Positions 13,124 to 24,535 of a stretch of 64,000 nucleotides of DNA are shown here, in pieces (position 1 is the first letter of the stretch; every line of letters starts with the position of its first letter). The stretch is from Astrocystis sublimbata. Its lineage: Eukaryota; Ascomycota; Sordariomycetes; Xylariales; Xylariaceae. Under the pieces are notes generated by a model that worked only from the letters and a program-made list of their open reading frames with translations, was not told where the DNA came from and searched no databases. The stretch lies in NCBI GenBank assembly GCA_022453515.1, contig JAJNNY010000003.1, positions 1,054,001 to 1,118,000 on the forward strand. The letters are read 5' to 3'. A program made the position numbers and the translations under genes.

Positions 13124-15016
13124 TCATAGCTTTTGTCTCCTCAGCCTAGCAGAGACCAATCTGCCGTACGACATGATACGGCCCTCGTCTGCTTTGTGTG
13201 TAGACGTGCTAGAACTAGACGCTCGAGTCCTCGTTTGTTTCCCTCTACTCGTGGTTTGCTGAGACTCGTCCTCTCGTCGATTCTTTTCCCTGTCCTCCTC
13301 TACCTTCTCTATGATCTCCTCGACCCTTTCTTGTCGATAGACCAGAAGGATGTTATTGATGTACGTGCAAAAGTCTTCTGCCGTGATCTCGAGTTCGGGC
13401 GCCTTAAACCTCCCAGCCGCCGAGCTTGCAATGCCCTCACATATAAAGTCCTGCATGAGAGGGCGCAGCGAGACACCATCTATAGGCTCGCCGTTTTTAC
13501 CTCGAAACACCTGTAGCCATAATCAGCATCAATTCCCTCACTGCGGTTACAAGGGCGATGGAATTGACCTCATCTTGGTGGCATTCTGCTTTTACTGTGC
13601 CATCTCGCTGAACCTTCCGCCGCCAGATGAGTATCGAAGCTTCTCCTGTTATATTTCGCTCGTCCGTCCCATAGGTGCGAGACTCGACTACACCTTCCTC
13701 GTTCGACAGATACATGCGTTCGAACCTCTTCTCGTTTTTCAACTCGGCCAAGTATGCACCATGCATATAAATCGCGACGACAGTTCGAACTTCACCTTTA
13801 GAGCGACGTACTGGCGTTGCAAAGTCAGTCCCGAAATTCCATCATACATGATGTGTTTCGATTCAAGTTGAACACTTAAAACACCCATGCCCCCCCGTAA
13901 AGGACGGATGCATGCAAATTTGATGGAAATATTCATACTTACTTTACTGTAAGCTTCGGCTTTAGCTTCTAAGTCCTTCTTTGACTGACTCCATCCGACC
14001 TCTATAACCAGAGTCGGTCGCGTGCACTGCCGCTCGCATGCCATATGCTTTATTTGCCAGTCCGGCGATTTCTTATCACTCGGCCCATTGCGAAACGGAA
14101 ATCTCACATCTGCAGTAGACGCGGGCAAAATTGTCTTAGCTGCACTCGAAATACGGGCATCGCGTGATTCCTCAAGTATATCGTTCCATCTAAAAGTCCT
14201 TCTCCTGATGAAATCCTCCACAAGGCCATGCATAGACGTCGGCATCCGTATCTCAAGCCGCTTCTTAGCCCGAGTATAGTCGAATCTAGTAGCAACCAAG
14301 TAAGCAAACGCCATCGCCATCTCGTGGTAGCTTTGGGAAGATATCAAGGGGCCATCAGCTCACCGGAGACTGTCTACTTTGGATCGAAGCTCCCCATCCT
14401 CGGAGTTCTTCAAAGCTCTGAGGAATTGCCCGTACTGGTGAACAGTCAGGGTTCTGGTCACGTTCCCGACTCTCGTGCGTCTGATGGTTGGTAGCGCTTT
14501 GACGAGGGCAATGGTATCCCGCACCCGGGCATCGTCTGCCCGGGACCTATGTTGTTTTGCCAGATTGAGGAAGCTCAACACAGATTCGAGCACGGATTTC
14601 ACGATGGAAATACGCGATTCGGACTCTTCCACGTCTAGATGTAGAAATTGCGCTGATACTGGACTCGGTTCCCTGGATGCTTCTACGTCGCGAGTAGAAC
14701 CTTGTGATGAAACGCGACCTCTGCTATCTTCGTCGTCCTCGATAGGTGATGCCCGTGACGAAATAGATGGCGTTACCGGACCTTCGTTCCTTCTGCCAAT
14801 TGAGTGCGCAAGCACGTAGTGTCTTCGCTCGCCGGTAACACCCCGGAGCGCTTCTGGTGTAGTATCCGGAGTCGGGAGCCCGAAACGGGCCCGGCTCGCC
14901 GCCTGTTCAAGCTCTGGTGTTACGGGTTCTTTCCCTGGTTTTGAAGACTTGGGATCTGGATTCTGCGTCGACGAGTTGATCAACCAAGGCCCTTCCGTCA
15001 TGACTTGGCCGGGCAT
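13124..15016 (-). CDS. Fungal orphan-family protein, possible PD-(D/E)XK-like fold
   Basis: I recognise a large uncharacterised fungal family, not a function. Minus-strand exons: 15016-14364, 14285-13948, 13810-13569 and 13510-13124, giving 539 residues. Introns are 78, 137 and 58 bases. The third uses a weak GTCAAT donor chosen by phase, so that boundary is the least certain. The N-terminal ~150 residues are polar and Ser/Pro/Glu-rich, followed by a helical stretch. The family signature then follows: RFDYTRAKKRLEIRMP, SPDWQIKH, TLVIEVGWSQSKKDL and AYIRRSKGEVRTVVAIYMHG. The order Pro-Asp, then a beta-strand with (V/I)EVxxSQ, resembles the catalytic core of PD-(D/E)XK nuclease-like folds; this is inference. 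The C-terminus carries a Glu/Arg-rich coiled segment and a basic tail. The start is the first good ATG in frame; an extra 5' exon is possible. Divergent from the TMEM234-like gene. Confidence 0.72.
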
Positions 15017-16356
15017 ATTGGGGATGGTGATATCGTATAAGTAGCATTCCAGCCTACATGACACGGTTGGGGTACTGGTATTTCAAGGGAGCGTTGCGCT
15101 GGGTTGGCAAGCTGGAATCGTCTCGATATTCCCTTGCGGGGTGTTACAAGGGATGGCGTACGCACGTATACATCACGAGGCCGATATCCTCACCAATCAT
15201 TCTGCGATCCGGACCTCCAATTTGGAAACCACCACCATAAGTCGTTTTCGTCTGTCTGCCATCGTGCATCAATAAAAGCATGCACCCCAATCTAGCAGGT
15301 GTAGAGTCAATCGATCTCGACTTTCCGACCGATGATGCAGAAACAACGTGTAGGTATCTACTGGCCACATGTATATATTTCATCATTGCGCCGTATACGC
15401 TACACAGAAGTAAGACACACGTTGACAACTCAACTCTTCTTGCGCCAAGAAGAAACCCGATGGAGACATTTGTCGGATAGGAGACGCCAAGACAGAGTAA
15501 AGGATGGACATGAGTATCAACACTTCCGCGCAATGCCTAGTATGAGAGCCGTCCATTCTCAGCTTGTTCAATTGCGCAGCTAGCCTTCAAGAACTGTCAT
15601 CTAACAAAAGCTTTCATTTGCTAGATAATCCTGAGATCAAGAGTATGCTAGGGTCAAGCTAAACTTTGGATATGCAACGAAATAAAACGGAGACGAGTCG
15701 GATGAGATCCAGCAGGCAAGACACGACAATTTGAAGATCCAGCCATCGCGGGTAGTAGAGACCCTTTCTTCTCCATAAGGACTGCATGTCTCGGCACCGG
15801 CACGTCCACATAGGTCGATAGGCCTAGACTCTAGCGATAGACACATTCAGTGCTTTTTCGGAGGGCTGTGCCATCTACTGGTTTGCTTCCCTCCTCATTC
15901 ACTAATGATATAAATGTCTGAGAAGGGATGAGGCAGCAAGTAGTTATACATGACAACTTGGCTGTTTGGCCCAGGTCGTCTGTTTATGTGAACAAGAGAT
16001 GCAGCCTCTGAATAACGAGGGGAAGGCGGCGTCGCTATCGTGGTTTACGAGTCCCTATTCTGAGCAATGACTAAGCTAAGTCTTGCCCTTCTTGTAACAA
16101 TCAAGAAATCGCAACAACAAGCTGATTTCCCAAAACAGTCGTCTCCATTTTAACCCGACTGCAGCCCAGCCACGTGTCAGAGATGGTCAAGCCACACTGG
16201 AATCCGCCACTCAGCGTGCGTGGCTCCTTTGATCACCGACTCATGCTCGCTCATCTGATTCAACCGTTGCAGCACATTTTCCTTTGTGTCTTTTGCGTAT
16301 TCTTCTTTCGCCAGTCTTATTTTTAGGAATTGAAACCTAATTACTTGTATTGTATC
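15017..16356. other. Divergent intergenic region (shared promoter zone)
   Basis: Separates the minus-strand orphan-family gene from the plus-strand TMEM234-like gene. A 129-codon frame at 15144-15533 (-) could in principle supply an upstream exon to the orphan gene, but I find no compelling junction. No other gene is seen. Confidence 0.45.
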
Positions 16357-16924
16357 ATGTCATCGACGGTTGCGACACCTCAACCCCCAGCCATCAACTA
16401 CGTGGTAGGCTTCCTGCTGGTCGGGGTAGCCTGGGGGCTCACGACGCCTTTCATTCGGCGCGCGGCCAAGACGCACAATCCGCCGAGCCACCCTTTGCTC
16501 TCGAGACAGGATGTCGAGTCGAGCTGGCTGAAGAGCAAGCTTTTCGGTGCCTTCTTCGCCGTCGTCGATCTGTTGCGGAATCCCAGATATGCCGTGCCGC
16601 TTTTGATAAACCTCACAGGGAGCGTGTGGTTCTTTCTTTTGATCGGGCAAGCGGGTCAGTTTTCGCCATCTGTCGCACCTACGTTGAGATCCCGTTGTCT
16701 GATGTGATATCTTCTAGAACTGAGTTTGACTGTCCCGATCGTCAACACATTGGCCTTCTTATTCACCGTGCTCGGCGATTGGTGGGTGGATAAGAAGGTG
16801 ATAGATCGCGGTGAGTCGCATGACCTCTTTAAGAGCATAACATTCACTGACCAAGAAAGGCACATGGGCTGGGATGCTATTGTCTTTGGCTGGCATCGCC
16901 TTGTGTGTACAGAGCAAGTCATGA
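16357..16924 (+). CDS. TMEM234-like small multi-pass membrane protein
   Basis: Belongs by sequence to the TMEM234 family (related to EamA/DMT transporters), whose molecular role is not settled. Exons 16357-16654, 16718-16810 and 16860-16924 (both junctions phase 1) give 151 residues, the family's usual size. Four hydrophobic segments are visible: YVVGFLLVGVAWGLTTPF with the conserved W-G-x-T-x-P-F motif (about residues 12-30), VPLLINLTGSVWFFLLIG, a segment around IVNTLAFLFTVLGDWW, and the last one, AGMLLSLAGIALCVQ. NLTGSVWFF is also family-typical. The introns are short (63 and 49 bases) with good GTCAGT and GTGAGT donors. The location is likely an endomembrane. Nothing in the context indicates a partner. 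Confidence 0.9.
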
Positions 16925-18378
16925 TCATTGAGCTTTTCTGCTATAGCGGCCATGAACTGCAAGAGGGCTCCTTTGCTTTTCTCTCATTGCTGCTATGAGG
17001 TTGGGATTTCACCAGCCTTTTGCTGAGGCTGACTGAGGACATGCATCTGTCTATGCTCCCCAGCTCCTGCTTGACTTATACTGCTGTCGGAATGGTCTAG
17101 CCTGGCTACACAGAGGGGTTTCTTTCGCCTAGAGCTGTATCATATCGCCTCGTCTTGTCGCGAGCGCCTCATCCATGAAGAGACAAAGCAATTCGCAAGA
17201 CTCATCTGTATCACCTTGCTTCCAAATCGGCGTGTCGTGGCTTGTGCGCGGAATTTGATCATGTGCACTACCGCTGGTTTAGATATCACATCCTGTTATT
17301 CAGCCTCGCTTGGACAACGCCTGATGTTTATAAACAAAATCGGGGATAAGATGTGACATGTACATAGTAACGCGCTAGTTCCCCGGTCGGTTTACTTCAA
17401 CATTACCGCAACAGGCAGGCATGACAGCTCAACAGTTCGTCTCGGTCCCCTGTACCGAATTATGCCGCCGATCCAATGTAGATCTCGAGGTGCTAGTGCA
17501 CAGTCTACAGCCATACTAGTAAACAAGTTCGTGATCCTTCGTCCCTTATTTATATATAGTGAGTATTGGCGATTCTACTGCGTCAGGAGGTTCTATGTAG
17601 AAGCAGAGCGACGTGTGCAAGTCTATCGGTCGCGTGGATAGGAGGTAGCTGGCCCTTGTCTTACCTTAGGTATTCAGAAAACGCTTGTCTTGAATTGGCG
17701 ATAGGGACATCGATTCAAGGATCAAGCTCCGTGACGGTTACAGAGCCTCGGCGTGGTCGGTATGGCATACGAGGCAGGAGGCCCCCTCTCGGTTCAAGGT
17801 TGTGTCCTGGCATCGTATATCAGTGGGGCGGCCTGAGGTCGACCCATAACGAGTCGTTCGTCCGTTGCAGATCTCGTTCGAGCAAATGGTCATCAGCAAG
17901 TCCAGCGCGTCCGGCAAGTGTTACGGTGCCGTTTGTAACCCCATGCGCCATGTTGAACGCGAGGCGAGCGCAGCATTGGGCACAGATACGGGTCTTGTAC
18001 CATCGAATAATCAATCAATTGGTCTCTATCCGTCCAGAACGTCTGCCATAGCGGCAGATGGCGGCCAGCATTGCATGCTCAGCCATTTCTTTGCCCAATA
18101 ACAGCTGACCCTGTCAATACAAAAAAAAAAAAGCGAACAGGGGCGGGTCTTTGAGAGTGAACCTCGATGGCGAGAATGCAACCACGCTTAATTGATCCAC
18201 ACAGCCCAGGCCAGGGTGCTTAAGGGCTTAAAGAAGGAATGCGCCCGACTCTCGACGACGGGAAAGACCAAATTTAACTTAACTACCACTCGTCCTCGAC
18301 AAATGTAAATCCCCTGTCCCCTTGTCTCAGTTCGCGTATCCAGTCCAACATCCTAGAAACAACATCCTCATCACCACC
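16925..18378. other. Intergenic region without recognisable gene
   Basis: Longest frame is 161 codons at 17566-18051 (+), with no domain, no splice support and an amino-acid mix typical of a chance frame. A 12-base poly(A) lies at 18121-18132, and the last ~130 bases are the leader of the secreted-protein gene. Confidence 0.45.
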
Positions 18379-18991
18379 ATGCGCGCCGACTTTCTTCTCA
18401 CTGCCCTCGCCGGCGCATGCTCGGCCTCTGCCGCCGTCATGAGAATATCAGCGGATACCCTGGAATACAACTGGGCCGTTACAGGCTGGAGTGCTGGATG
18501 TGCGCGAGCGGGTTGCTATTACGGTTCGAGCTAGACCTTCTCACCTTGCGCGATTGTGTGGTTGCTGATTGGCATTCTAGACTTCAATATCACAGGTGCC
18601 GCGAATTACACATCAAGACCCCCCACGCCCGCCTTCAAAGCCTATTGCGCCGGCGACGGGGAGGGTTCTCCATACAGACTGTGCAGGAGAGTGGACAAGG
18701 AGAAGACGGATGCCATCGTGGTTGCAAAGCTGCTCCCTCGCCCTACCTACAACAACGGCACAGTTCCCGCCACCATTCAGGTTTCCCTCAGATACACAGA
18801 CCTCTACACGCCGTACGTGCTGCCTGCTCCGTCATAGTGTTACCAAAACGACGAAGGGCCAATCTGCTAACGCTGGGTACAGTACGACGTGGTGGAACTT
18901 CACGGGACATGCGTCGTCCTTCTACAACCAATTCGTCGCTCCGCTCCAGAACTTCACCATTACCCCTGATGAGATCACTGGCGTGGCATAA
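18379..18991 (+). CDS. Small secreted Cys-containing glycoprotein candidate
   Basis: Not recognised as a named family. Exons 18379-18523, 18581-18812 and 18883-18991 give 161 residues. The second intron is well formed (GTACGT donor, GCTAAC branch site, TACAG acceptor). The first uses a weak GTTCGA donor but keeps the frame and has a normal CTGAT branch region and TCTAG end. Residues 1-19 form a clear signal peptide with an Ala-rich cleavage region. The mature part has four cysteines in two close pairs (GCARAGC, then CAGD/RLC) and five N-x-S/T sites (NIT, NYT, NGT, NFT, NFT), with no membrane anchor. Small size, secretion, paired cysteines and glycosylation sites fit a cell-surface or effector-like protein; the role is unknown. 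A longer overlapping frame (18417-19313) is high in Arg/Ser and looks like a shadow. Confidence 0.68.
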
Positions 18992-19638
18992 AGAAGGCTA
19001 TTTTCGAGCGGGGCCCGGCCTGTCCGACGAACGTCTGTCTGCATTCGGCGATCTTCGGGCGACTGCAGACTTGTGCGGCTCCTGGTGCGACAGTGCATCG
19101 GGTGTCAAGCCGCTTGGCTACCTAAACGAGGTGGCTTGGGGGTCGGGCTGTGGGATTGAGGTTGTACAGAGATTGGCGGCGGCCCGTCTCGGCAGCCTGC
19201 GGAGGAGGAAGGGCAGCTTGTCCACACCCATCTCTAATATTAATATCGCTGCGAGACAAATGAGGGATGTGGACAATGCCGCCAGCCCTATTGTAATGAC
19301 CGTTTGGATATAATCCCGAGGGGATTAGTAACCTAGCTACCTAACCTACCCATCCACGACCTAATGAAATAGTACTTGTTACAGCAAACCACTGCACGCA
19401 TGGGCCATGCAATGCATGTGTCGACTTCATTTGCGAAGCAAGCTGCCGTGTCGCCGATCTCTCAGGTCCTTCAGCCTAGACACCGTAATTTCTTTGCCCA
19501 GTCGCTGCCTCTCGTAACAGTCTGCGCGCGACCGTGTCCTTGCCATTTATCGACACGTTATTCATCTGGCTATGATGTGAGAAGAGGCATGTTTTATCGA
19601 AACACGTGCATTGACATGGTTGCACTACACCCCCACGA
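18992..19638. other. 3' flank of the secreted-protein gene
   Basis: No supported gene. An open frame continuing to 19313 in another phase overlaps the secreted-protein gene and has no recognisable content. Confidence 0.4.
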
Positions 19639-20082
19639 GGATTGAATCCGGACACTCCGCATTTCCACACCAAAAGTTACCAGTTTCATAACTTGATATC
19701 TCAACTTCTATAGCCTCAAAGAATACAAATAAAATATACATAGCTTAGTAAGAACGTCGTTATTACTGTAGTTCTACTTGTATATTTTTCCCATTTTTAC
19801 ATACGTAGTTATTTGCGTTTAAAGTTATATGATTCAAAGTTAGGCCGCTTAATACACAATACCCCACTAAAAATACAGCGATTACGAAAACGCTACTGTT
19901 CGATCACGTATTATTACAAAACAGTATATAGAATAGAAATTTTAAAATGTACAATATGTTTATTTTACCTTAAATATTGAAATGATATTTTTTCTAATTT
20001 ATTTTATTATATATAGTGGGTTAAAACAAGTAGTAAAGATAGTGAGTTTAGGTGTAAAATGGGCCCTGTCCGGATTCAATCC
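19639..20082. mobile_element. MITE-like element with terminal inverted repeats, AT-rich core
   Basis: The first 16 bases (19639-19654, GGATTGAATCCGGACA) recur exactly, inverted, at 20067-20082. With a few mismatches the similarity extends about 33 bases inward (to ~19671 and ~20051). The 444-base interval has no coding capacity; its core (about 19690-20045) is far more AT-rich than its surroundings. Small size, inverted ends and no transposase fit a non-autonomous DNA transposon (MITE) or the deleted relic of one. The AT-rich core could reflect repeat-induced point mutation. No target-site duplication is clear, so the true ends may lie a few bases away. Confidence 0.62.
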
Positions 20083-21135
20083 ACATAGTATTGTAGCTTT
20101 GATCGTAGCTCGTCGTCGTCGATGGATGGCTGTGACAAGTCCAGATATTCTGTTCGTAGTTATATCCCTCAATTAGAAATATGCCTTGTTGAGCACGCCC
20201 AATATACCAACAGTGTATGGATTTAGGCTTCAAAAGGCTAATGTGCAAGTGATGGGTTGGGCATGTAGGCACGCTGCCGACTAATAAGGCGTTGAAGAAT
20301 GCAAGCTGTCGCAAACGCCTGGACGATGCAGCTGATGGGCGACTGTACGTACCTATGTACCTAAGCTGGAGCGTATCGAGGCTGTGACGGGAAGTGCTCA
20401 AATCAAAGCTGCTGCCTCGGGGCTTGTCGGTGGTGCCTGAAAGAGAGAATGCGTGTCATGCTGCGTTGGACTCTACGCAAGTCATTGTGGCTGATTGCGC
20501 ACTGCCAAGACGTCGGACCGGGGTATTGCTGGAGCACGCTGGAGCCATTACATCAGTGCTGGCCGGGTTCTGGCTAGGGTGGTTTGGCGGTGGCCTAGCC
20601 TTCAGGTTCCCCTCGACGGCCCCCTCCCCCACCAAGCATCAACCACGTTACGCTGCTGACAGCTGGACAAGGCGGGACCTGCGATCCTGACCACTCCATC
20701 CATCCTCACCACTCCATCAGCTTCTAGAATCCTGCGAAAGGACCGGCCTCATACTCCCCCATCTCCCCTTCCAGCCCAAATTGAGGCTGGCCACCATCCT
20801 GTTAGCCAAGACCGGCTCCACGACGCTCTCCACGTCGTCGCATAGGCATCCGCCCAAAGATCTTGCGCCCTTGAAAGAAGTCTCAACATCCATCCGAAGA
20901 CCCCGCGCTCGTGTAGCTCTACTAGTAGTAGCTGCTTGAGCCAATATACCTTCGACCCATCTCGTCCTGTCTCTTTCCTCTGCCCCTCGAGATTCCCAGC
21001 TCTTTTGACAATAAGCTTAACCATACATAAGCAGCTTGCCTGCTTCACCTCCCCTTCTACCACTCCCCCAACACTAAACTTTACTACCCCGTTGGTATTG
21101 AGTGACGACGACTCGACGCGCAGACCACCTTCGCC
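20083..21135. other. Promoter and leader region of fimbrin
   Basis: No gene supported. The last ~450 bases are pyrimidine-rich on the plus strand, as is common for fungal promoters and 5' leaders. Confidence 0.45.
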
Positions 21136-23295
21136 ATGAACGTGCTCAAGCTGCAGAGGTATGTCTATTGGGGTTTACCCATCCAAGACCAAGACCACCC
21201 GTCCTAACCCTCCCCAACCAGGAAATATCCTCAATTCGAGCAAGGCGACATATTCTCGTTTGCCGATGCCTTCCGCAAGCTCGACATCGACGACAAGGGC
21301 TACGTAGACGAGGCCACCGCCATCAAAGCCACGCAACAAAGCGAGAGACAACCCTATGACGTTGTGCGACAGGCCTTGAAGGAGGTCGAGCTGGACTCGT
21401 CCCGCAGGGTCGAGCTGGAGGACTATGTCAGCGTAAGTCGGCCCACCCCATCGCTCCCAAGCCGAAGTCGCTACGTTGGCACCATACTGACACGCCCTAG
21501 CTCATCGCCAAACTGCGCGAATCCTCACCTGCCCAGCAGCGCATGAGCACTGGCGGCAGCAATCCCCCGCTGTCCCCAGCCGGTATAGTCGCCCAATTAT
21601 CCGGCAACGGCCGTTCGCCCGCCGCTCGTGGCCACGCCCCTAAACCCAGCGCCGGCAGGATCCACGTCGGCTCCTTCGCAAACAGCACGCATACCATCAA
21701 CGAAGATGAGCGTACCGAGTTTACGCGCCACATAAACGCCGTACTAGCGGGCGATGAAGATATAGGAAGCCGGCTACCCTTCCCCACAGATACCTTCGAA
21801 ATGTTCGACGAGTGCAAGGACGGCCTGGTGCTGGCGAAGCTCATCAACGACAGCGTACCCGACACCATTGATGATCGTGTGCTGAACGTGGCGGGCAGGA
21901 AGATCAAGACTCTCAATGCCTTCCATATGACCGAGAACAACAACATCGTCATCGAGTCTGCCAAGGGTATCGGCTGTTCAGTCGTCAACATTGGCAGTGG
22001 CGACATCATTGAAGTCCGAGAGCATCTTATCCTGGGCCTGATCTGGCAAATCATTCGTCGGGGTCTCTTGGGCAAGATCGACATCAAGCTCCATCCAGAA
22101 TTGTATCGGCTGTTGGAGGAGGATGAGACACTGGAGCAGTTCCTGCGTCTGCCCCCAGAGCAGATCCTTCTGCGATGGTTCAACTACCACCTCAACGCTG
22201 CGGGCTGGCATCGCAGAGTGAACAACTTCTCCTCTGACGTCAAGGATGCAGAGAACTACGCCGTTCTGCTCGCTCAGATCGGAAAAGACTACGGTTGCTC
22301 TCGAGCCCCTCTTCAGACCCAGGATCTGCTGCAGAGAGCCGAGGAAGTTTTAGTTGATGCTGAGAAACTGGACTGCCGAAAGTTTCTTACCCCAAAGTCC
22401 TTGGTTGCCGGAAACCCGAAGCTCAACCTTGCTTTCGTGGCAAACCTGTTCAACAACCACCCCGCCTTAGACCCCATTACGGAGGAGGAGAAGCAAGAAG
22501 TGGAGGACTTCGATGCCGAAGGAGAGCGCGAAGCAAGAGTGTTCACACTGTGGCTGAACAGTCTCGATGTGCAGCCAGCCGTAGTATCCTTCTTCGATGA
22601 TCTGCGAGATGGCACCATTTTACTGCAGGCTTACAGCAAGGTCATCAAGGACTCCGTGAACATGAGACATGTAAACAAGCGGCCAGAGGGTGGAGAAATG
22701 TCAAAATTTAAGGCAATGGAAAACACAAACTACGCTGTCGAACTTGGCAAGCAGAACGGCTTCTCCCTGGTCGGCATTCAGGGTGCCGATATCACTGACG
22801 GCCAGAAGATGCTCACCCTTGGTTTGGTCTGGCAGCTTATGCGGAAGAACATTACTCTCACATTATCCGCCCTGGCCCAGCGGCTCGGCAAGCGTGAAAT
22901 AACAGATGCCGAAATGGTCAAATGGGCAAATGAGATGTCGAAGAAGGGAGGGCGAAACTCGGCAATCCGTTCTCTTAAGGACCCGGCAATTGGCAGCGGT
23001 GTCTTCCTCGTTGATGTGCTCAATGGCATGAAGAGCGCTTACGTCGATTACGACCTCGTCACCGCCGGCCAGACGGACGAAGACGCTTACATGAATGCCA
23101 AACTCAGTATCAGTATTGCCCGGAAAATGGGTGCCACGATCTGGCTGGTGCCCGAGGATATCTGCCAAGTGCGCAGCCGATTGGTCACGACTTTCATTGG
23201 TAAGGCAATCCCATCCCTTGAGTCAGCACGTATGACAATAAGCTAACGGCATTTTCTTAGGTTCTTTGATGGCCACATACGAGAAGATGCAGTAA
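21136..23295 (+). CDS. SAC6: Fimbrin / plastin (actin-bundling protein)
   Basis: Cross-links actin filaments in endocytic patches and, in hyphae, the subapical actin collar. Exons 21136-21158, 21222-21432, 21501-23199 and 23261-23295 give 655 residues, standard for fungal fimbrin. The N-terminus (to about residue 75) is an EF-hand-like region, FRKLDIDDKGYVDE, with an incomplete calcium-loop pattern. Four calponin-homology domains follow in two tandem actin-binding pairs, recognised by FDECKDGLVLAKLIN, NIGSGDIIEVREHLILGLIWQII, LLRWFNYHLNAAGW, FTLWLNSLDVQ, DLRDGTILLQAYSKV, GADITDGQKMLTLGLVWQLM and VFLVDVLNGMKSAYVDYDLV. The short first exon (MNVLKLQR) and the last exon ending in MATYEKMQ are typical. 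Between the EF-hand region and the first CH domain is a Ser/Pro/Gly-rich linker. The gene looks fully intact. Confidence 0.97.
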
Positions 23296-24005
23296 AAGGG
23301 AACTTTGGCCGTATTGATTCGATCACAAATAAGAGATGATAGGTCGGGGATTTAAAAAAAAGCTTTTTAGCGTGTCACGATGATACATCTTACTCTTTCA
23401 CCCATGAATCTTTTGGTTCCATGTATTTACACTGACTCGGCCTGGCATTCAAATTAACATATATTCGTTACTTGATCAACTCTATTCTATCATTTGGTGT
23501 TACTGTTGCTTCTCGGCTCCTTGCGGTCTAGATATGACTGACATACTATCCGACAGTGTTGAAGGCACGCGAGGATTTAGGAGGGCGGAAGACGCATGAT
23601 ATATACCTACTTACCTAGGTAGGTATCTTGCACAAGCTGGACTGCCATAACAGACAACGAATGACACGAGCCTGCTGACAAGATTTCACTCTCCAATCAA
23701 AACACACTCCCGGCCATGCCACCACTGAACGATAGTCACTTGGTAGGTGGTATCTATGATTTGCCTCTGTAGCCAAGCATATAGATCTACATCATGGTCG
23801 TGTTATTAGCCCTGACTCTTGGAGTTTCTGAATTTCGGGTGTGTCTGATTCCGAGAAGGGCACAAACATCGCGATACTAGGGCAATTTCATCGATATGGC
23901 GATATAAAGTAGCTGTGCTATGGCGAAACTGCCGCGATTCCTTGAGTAGGTATGCTTACCTACCACCGAACGTACCTATATATGCTTGGAATCCAGGTAG
24001 AGAGA

Positions 24006-24022
24006 GGGGGGGGGGGGGGGGG
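24006..24022. repeat. Poly(G) tract, 17 bases
   Basis: Uninterrupted run of 17 G on the plus strand in the region between fimbrin and the ULD_2-type gene. Confidence 0.88.
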
Positions 24023-24110
24023 TTTCATATCATGCATTCACACGCGATGTTGGTAGGAGGTAATTAGGTAATATAGCGGTTGATATGATGTTAGATGGGA
24101 TGCAAGGCAG

Positions 24111-24132
24111 TTAGTTAGTTAGTTAGTTAGTT
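24111..24132. repeat. (TTAG)n microsatellite
   Basis: About five and a half tandem copies of TTAG. The unit differs from the fungal telomere repeat TTAGGG, so it is not an interstitial telomere. Confidence 0.85.
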
Positions 24133-24503
24133 GGGCAGTTGACTTTCAGGAGCTTTGAGGTGTCATACATAGGTATATACATAAGTTTTGAATGGTCCAG
24201 GCATATAAATGTCGAGCCAAAGCCATCCTCATCCTCCTCCTTTCATCCAGGTTTACCTACCCTAGATGGGAAGGAGAAGAAAAATCCATCTGCGGTGTGA
24301 TGCTCAAGTCAAGACTGTCGGTAATCTTTATGTTTCAATGTTAAATAATAATAATTACATGCAGCTTGAAAGTAATATCGAACATCTGAAAATTGCTGTC
24401 GCTCCTGTGCAGAGAAAAAAAAAAGAAAAAAAAAATACTAGAACAAGAGAGGCGCTTGAGAATAGGTAAGGTACAGACTGTAGAACTCGGGCGCCGCGCA
24501 TTG

Positions 24504-24505
<2 letters not shown>

Positions 24506-24534
<29 letters not shown>
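24506..24534. repeat. (AC)n dinucleotide microsatellite
   Basis: Perfect AC repeat of 29 bases, downstream of the ULD_2-type gene; likely polymorphic between strains. Confidence 0.9.

Positions 24535-24535
<1 letters not shown>

Noticed and set aside
14286..14363. Alternative 33-base intron (14331-14363) in the orphan-family gene
   Set aside because: Too short for a fungal intron; the 78-base intron has a better end and restores the family motif RFDY...LEIRMP.
15144..15533. Possible upstream exon of the orphan-family gene
   Set aside because: The open frame is not protein-like in a way I recognise, and no donor/acceptor pair clearly links it.
17566..18051. 161-codon open frame
   Set aside because: No domain, no splice signals, amino-acid mix of a chance frame.
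18417..19313. 298-codon frame overlapping the secreted-protein gene
   Set aside because: Begins inside the signal-peptide exon in another phase, is Arg/Ser-rich and lacks any recognisable domain. The spliced model has a signal peptide and sound splice sites.
24111..24132. TTAG tandem as a possible interstitial telomere
   Set aside because: The unit is TTAG, not TTAGGG; a plain microsatellite.
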